Notes: a model not told the origin generated them from the sequence alone. Shown: positions 8,243 through 15,796, counted from the stretch's first letter. The stretch is 24,197 nucleotides of DNA from DAOTXR01 sp034435375 (GCA_034435375.1 DAOTXR010000075.1:1-24197), one strand, 5' to 3'. Numbers and translations: made by a program.

Positions 8243-8270
8243 TTGCCCCGTGAGCGCGGCGATCTATACT
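8243..8270 (+). promoter_or_regulatory. Candidate promoter giving a leaderless lipoprotein mRNA
   Basis: TTGCCC (8243-8248), a 16-base spacer and TATACT (8265-8270), ending 6 bases before the ATG at 8277. Transcription would begin at the start codon. The GGGAG before the ATG is only one base away and could not act as a normal ribosome site. Confidence 0.45.
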
Positions 8271-8276
8271 GGGAGT

Positions 8277-8786
8277 ATGCAGCACAGATGCACCTCGATA
8301 GCGATACGCCGCACGGTCGCCCGGCGGCTGGGTCTGCTGATTGGTCTCGCGTTCCTGCTGGCTGGGTGCCGAGGACGGCTCGGCAAGCCCGACCTCCAGG
8401 GCGGGGCCTCGTTTTACTGCACGGCGCTGGGCTACACACTCGATCAGCGCGAGGATGCCGAGGGCCGCAAGATCAGCATATGTCGGTTCTACGACGGCTA
8501 TGAGTGCGAGGAAGAGGCCTTTTTGACCGGCGACTGCGGGCTTCAGTACACGTTCTGCGCCCGTCATGGCCTGGTGGCCGAGCGACAGGAAAGCCCTAAC
8601 AATGGTCCACCCTACGTCCTCTGCCGTTTCCCTGATGGATCGTCCTGCCTGGAGTTCGATTACGCCTTCACCCGAGACAAGTGCACACGAGCCTCCACGG
8701 CGCTGTCATGCAGCCAGCAGCCGGGCCGCCTGTGCCAACCAACAGTGACCCCGCTCCAGCCCACGGCGACTCCGTTCCTGCCGTAA
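8277..8786 (+). CDS. Lipoprotein with two tandem DUF333-like domains
   Basis: A 169-residue predicted lipoprotein. Basic residues are followed by a hydrophobic segment and the lipobox LLAGC (lipidated C31). Two similar Cys-rich units follow: about 42-87 (ASFYCTALGY...ICRFYDGYEC...GDC) and 88-136 (YTFCARHGL...LCRFPDGSSC...DKC). Their pattern (YC..G, C.FPDG..C, a final C) matches my recall of DUF333, sometimes labelled putative hemolysin; no function is established. The tail has a TPLQPTATP Pro/Thr end. The frame is open back to 8184, but the signal peptide and candidate promoter favour ATG 8277. It is convergent with the S41 peptidase gene. Confidence 0.75.
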   Translation: MQHRCTSIAIRRTVARRLGLLIGLAFLLAGCRGRLGKPDLQGGASFYCTALGYTLDQREDAEGRKISICRFYDGYECEEEAFLTGDCGLQYTFCARHGLVAERQESPNNGPPYVLCRFPDGSSCLEFDYAFTRDKCTRASTALSCSQQPGRLCQPTVTPLQPTATPFLP

Positions 8787-8808
8787 CTCTGTCAAGGACG
8801 CTGTGCTG

Positions 8809-8821
8809 GCCTTTTTAAGGC
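8809..8821. terminator. Short hairpin between convergent genes
   Basis: GCCTT (8809-8813), loop TTT, AAGGC (8817-8821). It lies between the convergent stops and overlaps the S41 stop codon. The stem is only 5 bp and has no following T-run, so it is a weak candidate. Confidence 0.2.
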
Positions 8822-10860
8822 TGCTCCACCTGTGTCAGCAATGCCTGTACTGCCGTCTCAAGCACCACGTCTCGCCCCTCGCCGATCTCGGCCAGCACAT
8901 TCTCCGCAGTGCGCGGCACGATCACGTCTGGTGCCACGCCTGCGCCCTCGATCAGGACATTGCCGTCCATGTCGCGCCACAGGCCCGTGGGAGTGCGGAA
9001 CCCGAACCCGCCCGGCAGTACATACTGCCCGCGCGATACCTCACCTGCCATCCCAGCAGTGGGTTCGTAGCCAACCAACATGACCTGCGGCAGAGTGTTC
9101 AGCGTGTAAGCCATGAACTCGCACACACTTTTGCAGGCGCTGCTTACCAGCACCGCGATTGGTCCCTGGTAGGCCAGCTCAGGATGTGGATCGACGCTCG
9201 CCGGCGGCCCAAACGTCTCGAACTTCCCGGTCCGCTCGCTGAAATAGTAGGTTCGCCACAGGTCTGTGGACTGAGTTACAAATGGGCTGGTCAGTTCTGC
9301 TGCGATTGTTGCGCCACCGGGATTCTGGCGCAGATCGATGACAATGCCTGGCACCTGGGCCTCGATCAACCGCTGGATGGCACGCTCCCACAGACGGAAG
9401 ATCAGATGGATGTCGTCGGCAAAGGTCGTCACCTTCACATACCCCAGACCACTGTCTAGGATACGGTACTGCACCGGCAGGCCCACGGCGTCATAGCCGC
9501 GATAGCGGTCGGTCAGGCCAAGCATGTCGATCCCCCCCTCTACCGCCACGAGGGTGGCCGTGATCGGCCCTCCACCGGGATTGCGAAACGTGACCGTCAC
9601 CTGCGTCCCAACCGGGTCCACGACCAGGAAGCGCAACTGCTCGTTGCGCCTGCTGTGAGCGGTGGATGAATTTCCCCACACGGCGGTCGCCGCCAGCGCC
9701 TCCTGGATAGGCTGGCCGTTCCACGCGACTATCTCCGCCCCCACCCGCACTCCAGCCTGGGCCGCCGGGCTGCCCTCTAGCACGATATGAGCTATCACGC
9801 GCCCGTCGTCAAGCTGCGCAATGCCCAGGCCATACATGCCGCCGTTCTCCTCCCGGAGCACTTCCGGCAGCGGCTGGATGTCGACGTGGCCATCCGGGAT
9901 CGAGAAGGCGAAGTCGCGGACGGCTTTGTAAAAAGCCAGCATATCTCCAGCAGCTTCAGCATCGGCGACGCGCGGGGCAAATTCGTCGTGAAGGGCCTGC
10001 CAGTCCACCTGGTGGAGTTCGGTGAAGGGGTACTCGCGCGACATTTTCGCAAACAGCGCTTCAAACGCCTCCGACCAGCCCATCGTGCTCAGGTCGTTCA
10101 GCGCCACCTCCCCCTCGAACAGCGGCATGTCGAGGCTCAGCGACCGGCTCACTGTGAACGGATCGGTGTCCAGGCTGACCCGCGAGTAACCCGCCGGGAC
10201 CGGGGCCACCGGATCGTCGGCTGTGAACAGCAGCCCGTCTTCGCCAAAGCCGGTGGGGAAGGACTGTGCAGCGTCCGGCGACCAGATCAGCAGCGCGCCG
10301 CCGACAATCTCGTTCCCGTTCACAGCATCGATACGGGTGGACGTGTATGCTGTCGACCATCCCCCCAGCTCGATGTCGGTCAGAAACACATCACCCGTGA
10401 TATTGCCCCTCATCGCAACCTGATACACCTGCACTCCGGCAGCATCAGGATCGCTGGGATCCACGTCGTTCAGCGGGGCGCGGGGCGCTTGGGGCAGAGT
10501 AAGTGTATAGCTGAATTGGCCTGCCTCGTCTACAGTGATCGGCCCCAATACCTGGGTTTCTGTCGGCTGATCGTAAGTGTAGTCGCGCCGCACGAAGCCG
10601 CTCAAGTCCTCCAGCAGGACAAACCGCTCGGCGTAAAACAGGTCGACGATCAGCCCAGAGGACACCTGGATCGACCCACTGACCTCCACCGGCTCCTCGC
10701 CAGAGGCAGTCGGCGCTTGACAGCGGATCGGCTCCTCCGCTGTTGTAGGCAGGGCAGTCAGTGAGGGCATCGCTGTCAGTGAAGGCGGCGTGGCGATGCC
10801 GCACGCCGCAAGTACGACTAGCATGATCGCTGTCGCCGGGACGAGAACTCTGAGCTTCAT
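8815..10860 (-). CDS. S41-family (C-terminal processing-like) peptidase lipoprotein with PDZ domain
   Basis: A 681-residue surface lipoprotein: signal segment with lipobox VLAAC, a short Thr/Pro linker, then a 250-residue N-terminal region of unknown fold. A PDZ-like domain (YGLGIAQL...SPAAQAGVRVGAEIVAWNG) and an S41 catalytic core follow. The core has VIDLRQNPGG and the nucleophile region SSACKSVCEF; by alignment the nucleophile is S578. The glycine-rich segment that usually carries the CtpA lysine reads GYEPTAGMAGE, with no lysine, so a Ser-Lys dyad is doubtful and a tricorn-like or altered site is possible. The ribosome site GGAAGGAG is well placed, 6 bases before the ATG. It is divergent from the HicB-DinB gene. 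Confidence 0.87.
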   Translation of the reverse strand: MKLRVLVPATAIMLVVLAACGIATPPSLTAMPSLTALPTTAEEPIRCQAPTASGEEPVEVSGSIQVSSGLIVDLFYAERFVLLEDLSGFVRRDYTYDQPTETQVLGPITVDEAGQFSYTLTLPQAPRAPLNDVDPSDPDAAGVQVYQVAMRGNITGDVFLTDIELGGWSTAYTSTRIDAVNGNEIVGGALLIWSPDAAQSFPTGFGEDGLLFTADDPVAPVPAGYSRVSLDTDPFTVSRSLSLDMPLFEGEVALNDLSTMGWSEAFEALFAKMSREYPFTELHQVDWQALHDEFAPRVADAEAAGDMLAFYKAVRDFAFSIPDGHVDIQPLPEVLREENGGMYGLGIAQLDDGRVIAHIVLEGSPAAQAGVRVGAEIVAWNGQPIQEALAATAVWGNSSTAHSRRNEQLRFLVVDPVGTQVTVTFRNPGGGPITATLVAVEGGIDMLGLTDRYRGYDAVGLPVQYRILDSGLGYVKVTTFADDIHLIFRLWERAIQRLIEAQVPGIVIDLRQNPGGATIAAELTSPFVTQSTDLWRTYYFSERTGKFETFGPPASVDPHPELAYQGPIAVLVSSACKSVCEFMAYTLNTLPQVMLVGYEPTAGMAGEVSRGQYVLPGGFGFRTPTGLWRDMDGNVLIEGAGVAPDVIVPRTAENVLAEIGEGRDVVLETAVQALLTQVEQP

Positions 10861-11029
10861 AGCCGCTCCTTCCAGGCGCTTGCCGAAACACTTTCGATCA
10901 AACCTGAGCTATCATCAAAAGGGTTCTCAGCGCTTTTCTGTTCGTCGATACACTTGGCTGCAACATCGTTGCAGGTTTGCTCATCATAGATGGTCTGGGA
11001 GCCTTTGCCAAATCCGGCTCTTCTGGCCC

Positions 11030-11058
11030 TTCCCAAGTACGGCTTCTGCGTCGATAAT
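11030..11058 (+). promoter_or_regulatory. Candidate promoter of the HicB-DinB gene
   Basis: TTCCCA (11030-11035), a 17-base spacer and GATAAT (11053-11058). Transcription would begin near 11065, leaving about 34 bases that hold AAAGGA, a ribosome site 11 bases before the ATG. Confidence 0.35.
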
Positions 11059-11098
11059 AGAGAATGTCTGGCACACTTCACAAAGGATAATAACCAGG

Positions 11099-11797
11099 AT
11101 GATCTACCACGTTGGGTTGGAGAATGGCGCAGAGGGACGCACAATTGCATGGGTGCTCGGCCATCCAGGCTGCTTTGCCTACGGCGCTAATGCCGAGCAG
11201 GCGCTCACCAGCCTGCCCGCCGCCATCCGTGACTACGTCGCCTGGGTCGACGCACATACCGATCGGGGCTGGCTACCTGCCGATGAGATCGAGATTCAGT
11301 TGGATGAGTCGTTTCAGGTCTACACCATCGACAGCAACTACGATCTGGCGGAAGATGGCTATGAGGTCGGAGCCTGGTTCCGCCACGATTGGAGGCCACT
11401 GACTGCCGAGGACATCGCGCATGGCCTGGCCCTGCTCGAATGGTCACGTGCTGACCTGCTGGCGACCCTGGAGGGCCTGAGCGACGAGATGCTCAACGTC
11501 AAAAAGCCCACTGAGCGCTGGAGCATCGGCGGGATCGTCAAGCACATCGGCGGCGCTGAGTGGTGGTACCTGGATCGGTTGGGCCTGGCCTTCCCACGTG
11601 ATGAGGTGCCCGACGATCCCTTCGAGCGGCTGCGCGTGGTCCGTGTGTGGTTGCTTGAGACCCTGCCCGCGCTGGGAGGCTCGCGCCAGGTCGTCGGAAT
11701 GGAGGGCGAGTTCTGGAGCCCGCGCAAAATGCTGCGCCGCGCCGTGTGGCACGAGCGCGACCATACCCAGCACATCGCCAAGTTGATCGGCGCCTAG
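11099..11797 (+). CDS. HicB-like domain fused to a DinB-like domain
   Basis: A 232-residue cytoplasmic protein of two parts. Residues 1-60 resemble the HicB antitoxin-type fold (GCFAYGANAEQALTSLPAAI followed by a Tyr-containing helix). Residues 105-232 resemble the DinB/YfiT four-helix family: a first helix (HGLALLEWSRADLLATLEGL), RWSIGGIVKHIGGAEWWY, and a last helix WHERDHTQHI. H149, H218 and H222 sit where the family's metal-binding triad is expected. No HicA toxin gene lies alongside, so a toxin-antitoxin role is not supported. DinB-like proteins are often metal-dependent thiol transferases; the substrate here is unknown. The frame is open back to 10790, but ATG 11099 begins the HicB-like strand and follows AAAGGA. 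Confidence 0.75.
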   Translation: MIYHVGLENGAEGRTIAWVLGHPGCFAYGANAEQALTSLPAAIRDYVAWVDAHTDRGWLPADEIEIQLDESFQVYTIDSNYDLAEDGYEVGAWFRHDWRPLTAEDIAHGLALLEWSRADLLATLEGLSDEMLNVKKPTERWSIGGIVKHIGGAEWWYLDRLGLAFPRDEVPDDPFERLRVVRVWLLETLPALGGSRQVVGMEGEFWSPRKMLRRAVWHERDHTQHIAKLIGA

Positions 11798-11805
11798 GGG
11801 TGTCT

Positions 11806-12030
11806 ATGTCTCGGCTGTTTCCTGGCTACCAGAAGGGATACCTGAGCGCCTCTGATGGAGCGCAAGTTTCTTGTGTCGTGGTCGGCGCCGACCTCATCTC
11901 CTCTCGCACGGCAACGATCAGGCAAACCCAGCCTGCGAGGTTGAACTTGAGCGCTTTGTGCTCGATACGTCTAGCGCCACGAGTTAGAAAGGCACCATGG
12001 ACCCATGTTTGTTGGCCTAGATGGATGTAA
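11806..12030 (+). pseudogene. Possible alpha/beta-hydrolase N-terminal remnant
   Basis: A 74-codon frame after the HicB-DinB gene, with GGGG 5 bases before its ATG. Its first 27 residues (containing GYQKGYLSASDGAQV and then VVVG) read like the N-terminus of an alpha/beta-hydrolase, where a GYL.ASDG..L...VVG strand opens the fold. After that the sequence is unlike any family and runs into the DUF429 gene in another frame. I infer a truncated gene. An MERKFLV string in another frame recalls CYTH proteins but is probably coincidence. It could simply be non-coding. Confidence 0.3.
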
Positions 12031-12718
12031 ATCCGGCTGGTTCGCTGTCCAGATTGCAGGCCATCAAGCCTGGAGCATCGATGTTCTGCCCAATGTAGAG
12101 TCGGCATGGGAAGCGTATGGCAGGGCATCCCTGATTCTGATCGACGTTCCGATTGGCCTGCGCGAGAGCGGCCTGGGAGAGCGACAATGCGATCTCGAGG
12201 CGCGCCAGTTGCTTGGCCCCCGGGCCTCAAGCGTCTTTCCTGCCCCCTGTCGTCAGGCGGTTTATGCCTCGTCTTATGAGGTGGCCGCCGACACCCATGC
12301 CGTGATCATGGGCCAAAAGCTCTTGCGTCAGTCATGGGCCATCGCAACGCGCATCCGTGACGTGGACTACTTGATGCGCCGTCACATCCCGGCCCGGGGA
12401 CGTATTCGCGAGATGCACCCCGAAGTGTGCTTCTGGGCGCTGGCCGGTGGCCACCCGATGCAGTACAGCAAGAAATCCAAGCAGGGCCGCGCTGAGCGTC
12501 TTGATCTGCTCCAGAAGTTCTTCCCTCCTGCCCCTGAGGTGGTTGACCAGGCGCTGAGCCGCTTCAGGCGCAGCGATGTGCGGCCTGATGATGTGCTCGA
12601 CGCACTGGTCGGCGCGGTGACGGGCTGGGCTTCGAATGGCCATGTCGCTTCAATCCCTGCCAACCCAGAGATCGACCCACAGGGATTGCCTATGGAGATG
12701 GTCTACCGTCCATTCTAG
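12005..12718 (+). CDS. DUF429 family protein
   Basis: A 237-residue soluble protein with the DUF429 motifs in order: GLDGCKSGW (4-12), IDVPIGL (46-52), R60 with QCD (61-63) and EARQLLG, SSVFPAPCR (75-83), and MHPEVCFWAL. DUF429 proteins are thought to have an RNase H-like fold with acidic residues at D6 and D47; no firm biochemical role is known to me. The length is typical. The ribosome site is weak (GAAAGG, 11 bases upstream). The start overlaps the end of the putative remnant frame, and a lipoprotein gene follows 23 bases after its stop, so the two may share a transcript. Confidence 0.85.
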   Translation: MFVGLDGCKSGWFAVQIAGHQAWSIDVLPNVESAWEAYGRASLILIDVPIGLRESGLGERQCDLEARQLLGPRASSVFPAPCRQAVYASSYEVAADTHAVIMGQKLLRQSWAIATRIRDVDYLMRRHIPARGRIREMHPEVCFWALAGGHPMQYSKKSKQGRAERLDLLQKFFPPAPEVVDQALSRFRRSDVRPDDVLDALVGAVTGWASNGHVASIPANPEIDPQGLPMEMVYRPF

Positions 12719-12741
12719 CCAGTGGACTCATGGAGAAGACT

Positions 12742-14280
12742 ATGATCAGACATCCTCGACTAGCAACCTGGTTTGTCCTCAGTGTGCTGTTCTTCGTAAG
12801 CCTGGCCTGCGGCCCGACCACTCAGCCGTCACCGTTCCCTACTAACCCCATGACACTGGCCATCGAGCTGACTGCTGAGGCGCAGCCCATCCCCACCAGC
12901 GAGCCAACCCAGCCACCTGCTTCTCAGCCCACCTCCCTGCCCACGAACATGCCCACCCGCGTCGTGGCTGACGGCGGCTGGCTGCTGTTCTCAAGCTCCA
13001 CCGACGGGGTGACTATCGACAGCCTATGGCTGGCGAGCGCCGATGGTTCCCAGGTACGCCCCCTCGTCACCGGCCAAGCGATTGTCGTTCCCTGGGATTG
13101 GAACTTGAGCCAGGCTGTCTCGCCGGATGGGCGCTATCTGGCCTTCATCACCACCTCCGACTACGCTACGCTGCACGGTCTGACTCTCCAACTGGTCAGC
13201 CTACCTGATGGCGCTGCCACAATAGTCACCCGGCTGACCTCCGACCAGACTGAACCGCGCAGCGAGCAGCCCATGGACGATCCAAATGTCGAGATCGTGC
13301 GTGCCCTAACGGAGGTCAATAGCCTGGCCTGGTCGCCAGATGGGCAGCAACTGGCCTTTATGGGAGCCATGAGCGGCCCTAGCTCCGATCTGTACGTTTA
13401 CTCCCTGTCCGACGGCTCGATCCGCCAGCTCACCAATGGTCCCAGCCAGGGCATCCGGCCTCTCTGGTCTCCGGATGGTCAGTGGATTATCCATGCCGGG
13501 GTGTCTAGCCTGGGCAGCGGGGCAGGTTATAGCATGGAGGGCGTGTGGGCTGCCGCCGCCGATGGCTCGGAAGTCAAAACTCTCTACACTCCCACCGGAG
13601 GCGACGAACAGTGGGTCGGTTGGATGACTTCCCAAGCGCTGTTGGTTTACACCTGGCGTCCGTCGTGTGGCCCGATGGAGTTGCGCCAGATCGACATCGT
13701 GACCGGTGAGGTGACCTCGCTGTGGGATCAGTGCTTTACCGACGTGGCCTACGACCCCGCTAGTGGCGCCACCCTCCTGGTTGTAGATGAGTACATTGCC
13801 GAATGGAACGAAGATCAATCTGCGGGCGTTTTCCGGATGAATGTCGGCGAGCTGGGCGCCGTCTCGCTGTGGGATGGCCCAGCCTACGATGTGTGGTGGG
13901 ATGCCAACGCGAGCCTGTTTTTTGCCCGCATTTCTGAAGGGGCGTTGTTAGCCATCACCCCTGCCGGTGAGGTGCGTCGCCTCTCTGGCCCCCGCGATGC
14001 CCGTGTCGTCGTCGCGCCGGATGGGCAGACGGCAGCCTGGGTTGGTTTTGGCTGGAACGAGGCCGCCCCTTGGGGGCTGTGGGTCGGGCCGCTGGATGGT
14101 GAGCCGCAGCAGTTCTCCGATCAGCCGTTTAACTTCGCCGCTTGGAGCCTCGACGGCAGCCATCTGCTCGTGCTTGATGAGAGTGCGCTGTACGTCGCAA
14201 CGCCGCCTGATTATGCGCCGCGGCAGGTTGCCACGGGTTTCACGCCTCGCAACTGGCAACCTCTATGGATTGCTCCATAG
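12742..14280 (+). CDS. Lipoprotein with TolB/WD40-like beta-propeller repeats
   Basis: A predicted surface lipoprotein of 512 residues. The signal peptide ends in the lipobox VSLAC (lipidated C23), followed by a Pro/Thr/Ser linker to about 75. The rest is a beta-propeller of TolB/PD40 style, shown by repeated SPDG-type blades: SPDGRYLAFIT, AWSPDGQQLAFMG, LWSPDGQWIIHAG, APDGQTAAWVG and AWSLDGSHLLVLD. Such proteins are usually binding or scaffold modules; the ligand is unknown. An ATG at 12730 is also in frame, but GGAG sits 6 bases before ATG 12742, which I prefer. The stop codon lies inside a perfect 15-bp hairpin. Confidence 0.85.
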   Translation: MIRHPRLATWFVLSVLFFVSLACGPTTQPSPFPTNPMTLAIELTAEAQPIPTSEPTQPPASQPTSLPTNMPTRVVADGGWLLFSSSTDGVTIDSLWLASADGSQVRPLVTGQAIVVPWDWNLSQAVSPDGRYLAFITTSDYATLHGLTLQLVSLPDGAATIVTRLTSDQTEPRSEQPMDDPNVEIVRALTEVNSLAWSPDGQQLAFMGAMSGPSSDLYVYSLSDGSIRQLTNGPSQGIRPLWSPDGQWIIHAGVSSLGSGAGYSMEGVWAAAADGSEVKTLYTPTGGDEQWVGWMTSQALLVYTWRPSCGPMELRQIDIVTGEVTSLWDQCFTDVAYDPASGATLLVVDEYIAEWNEDQSAGVFRMNVGELGAVSLWDGPAYDVWWDANASLFFARISEGALLAITPAGEVRRLSGPRDARVVVAPDGQTAAWVGFGWNEAAPWGLWVGPLDGEPQQFSDQPFNFAAWSLDGSHLLVLDESALYVATPPDYAPRQVATGFTPRNWQPLWIAP

Positions 14281-14288
14281 AGGTTGCC
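14255..14288 (+). terminator. Perfect 15-bp hairpin embracing a stop codon
   Basis: GGCAACCTCTATGGA (14255-14269), loop TTGC, and its exact complement (14274-14288). The TAG stop of the propeller gene (14278-14280) is in the 3' arm. No T-run follows (CGACTGG). It would form a very stable mRNA 3' structure and may act as an end-stabiliser or attenuating barrier rather than a standard terminator. Confidence 0.6.
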
Positions 14289-14427
14289 CGACTGGCTGGC
14301 GCAAAGTTACAAAACTATCTCAGGCTCGGCTCAGGTAGCCGAGTCTGCTTGTTCCGAGGGCTGTTCTGGTGCATGATGGGCCTTTAAGAGTTGCTCCAGC
14401 CTGCGTCCGAGATCCAACGAGGTCCTC

Positions 14428-15516
14428 ATGTACACCACCCGCCCCCGCTCCGTGAAAGTGCCCCTGACTTGGCCCGTAATCGGGATGTTGGCCAGGGCCA
14501 TCGGCGGCATCGTCATTGTGGCCTTCAGCACGGCCTGGATTCTGTTTATCACTCCCGTTGAGCGGGCGGCGGAAGAGACGCTTGTGGCCGAGGCCAGCCG
14601 CGAGTTTCCTCCCACGGTCTCACCTCCCACCGCCTCACCACCGACCCCAACCCTAGCCCCGACTCTGCCGCCCACCCCTGAGGCCACTGCCACCCCCACT
14701 GAGGCCCTGCCTGTGGCCTTACGAGTGGTCGCGGTGGGCGATATGATGCTGGGCCGCATGGTGAACATTGGCAGCTTGCGCCGCAACGACTTTACCTGGC
14801 CGTTTCAGCAGACAGCGGCGGTTTTGCAGGATGCCGATCTAACCCTCGGCAACCTGGAGGGCGCAATTGTGGAGGGCTGCCCGCTTGATGAGACGGCCAA
14901 CGTGTTTTGCGCCGACCCCCGCGCCGTCGAGGGGCTGGTGTGGGCTGGTTTCGACGGCGTGAGCTTGGCCAACAACCATGCCCACGATCGAGGCGATGAG
15001 GGCTTTTCTGCTACGATAGCCTCCCTGGAAGAGGCAGGGATCGCCGCCATCGACGACAGCGCCATCATGATCCGAGACGTGCAGAGCATCCGTGTCGGCG
15101 TGATAGGGCTGAACGATGTCAGTGCTCCGCTCGATCTGCCCACGGTGCTCTCGTCAGTTGAGGATGTGGCCCACATAGTCGATGTGTTGATCGGCTTGGT
15201 GCATTGGGGAGACGAGTACGTCGCCGAACCGACAGCCCGCCAGCGCGAGGTCGGGCAGGCATTGATCGACGCCGGGATGCATGTCGTGATCGGGTCGCAT
15301 CCGCACTGGGTGCAGCCCGCCGAGTCATACCGCGATGGTGTGATCTTCTACTCACTGGGCAACTTCATCTTCGACCAGATGTGGTCCGAGGCAACCTGTC
15401 AGGGCGAGATAGTGCGCCTGACGCTGATCGTGGAGGGCAAACAGGTCAGAATCGATTACCAGCAAATCCCGGTCGAGATACTGAACTTCGGCCAGCCCAG
15501 GCTGGTGACCGACTGA
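14428..15516 (+). CDS. CapA/PgsA-like metallophosphatase-fold protein
   Basis: A 362-residue membrane-anchored protein of the bacterial capsule-synthesis CapA family. One transmembrane segment (about 21-41) is followed by a Pro/Thr linker (about 60-95). The catalytic-fold domain then shows VAVGDMMLGR (D105), GNLEGAI, LANNHAHDRGDEG (182-193), HWGDEY and GSHPHWVQ...FYSLGNFIFDQ. These are the metal-binding clusters of the calcineurin-like fold used by CapA. CapA in Bacillus helps attach or export poly-gamma-glutamate, but CapB/CapC genes are absent here, so the substrate is uncertain. The gene stands alone between the stop-codon hairpin and the folE leader. Ribosome site AGG, about 5 bases upstream. 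Confidence 0.87.
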   Translation: MYTTRPRSVKVPLTWPVIGMLARAIGGIVIVAFSTAWILFITPVERAAEETLVAEASREFPPTVSPPTASPPTPTLAPTLPPTPEATATPTEALPVALRVVAVGDMMLGRMVNIGSLRRNDFTWPFQQTAAVLQDADLTLGNLEGAIVEGCPLDETANVFCADPRAVEGLVWAGFDGVSLANNHAHDRGDEGFSATIASLEEAGIAAIDDSAIMIRDVQSIRVGVIGLNDVSAPLDLPTVLSSVEDVAHIVDVLIGLVHWGDEYVAEPTARQREVGQALIDAGMHVVIGSHPHWVQPAESYRDGVIFYSLGNFIFDQMWSEATCQGEIVRLTLIVEGKQVRIDYQQIPVEILNFGQPRLVTD

Positions 15517-15567
15517 GGCCGCCCTCCGCGCTCCAGCAGGGCATTTCTCCAGCCGTTCCCCTTTCAA

Positions 15568-15597
15568 TTTGCATTATTTGTACAACTTTTGTATAAT
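15568..15597 (+). promoter_or_regulatory. Candidate promoter of the folE cluster
   Basis: A consensus -10 TATAAT (15592-15597) preceded by TTTGCA (15568-15573) at 18 bases, in an unusually AT-rich stretch after the capA-like gene. Transcription would start near 15604, leaving about 190 bases of leader before folE. Confidence 0.55.
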
Positions 15598-15644
15598 AAA
15601 CATCCAGAGTAAGTTGGGCGCCCCTCGTAGCGTCTGATCTAGCA

Positions 15645-15759
15645 AGTGTGCCTGATCTGGAAATGGGTTGAAACCGGCTGCATCCTCGCCAATGAGGGGC
15701 AGCTCGATCACGAGCCGCAAGGGATATGGCGGGATAGAAATCAGGTCGACTTGCACACT
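15645..15759 (+). ncRNA. Structured 5' leader of folE (candidate cis-regulatory RNA)
   Basis: A long-range stem pairs AGTGTGC (15645-15651) with GCACACT (15753-15759). It continues, after an 8-base bulge on the 3' side, with CTGAT (15652-15656) and ATCAG (15740-15744). Inside are CCTC/GAGG with a 6-base loop (15684-15697), and a GC-A-GCTCG stem with loop ATCA (15699-15718) carrying one mismatch. This closed multi-hairpin shape resembles a riboswitch or ribosomal-protein-type leader. I do not recognise a known class, including the tetrahydrofolate riboswitch. Pairings are by eye. Confidence 0.35.
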
Positions 15760-15796
15760 GAGAAACGTGAGACTACTGGTGAAGGGATACTGAAAC

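Noticed and set aside
9787..10764. A 325-codon plus-strand frame opposite the S41 peptidase
   Set aside because: The S41 gene on the minus strand has PDZ and catalytic motifs, a lipobox and a strong ribosome site; the plus frame has none.
11099..11797. HicAB toxin-antitoxin system
   Set aside because: There is no small HicA-like gene next to it and the HicB-like part is fused to a DinB domain, so a toxin-antitoxin pair is not supported.
11854..11940. MERKFLV string suggesting a CYTH phosphatase/cyclase start
   Set aside because: Only seven residues match, the frame stops shortly after, and the same DNA in the adjacent frame fits an alpha/beta-hydrolase N-terminus better.
14428..15516. Poly-gamma-glutamate capsule operon
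   Set aside because: Only the CapA-like protein is present; CapB and CapC homologues are absent from the window.
15601..15796. Known tetrahydrofolate riboswitch upstream of folE
   Set aside because: I could not find the conserved core or a matching pseudoknot arrangement; only a novel-looking structured leader is claimed.
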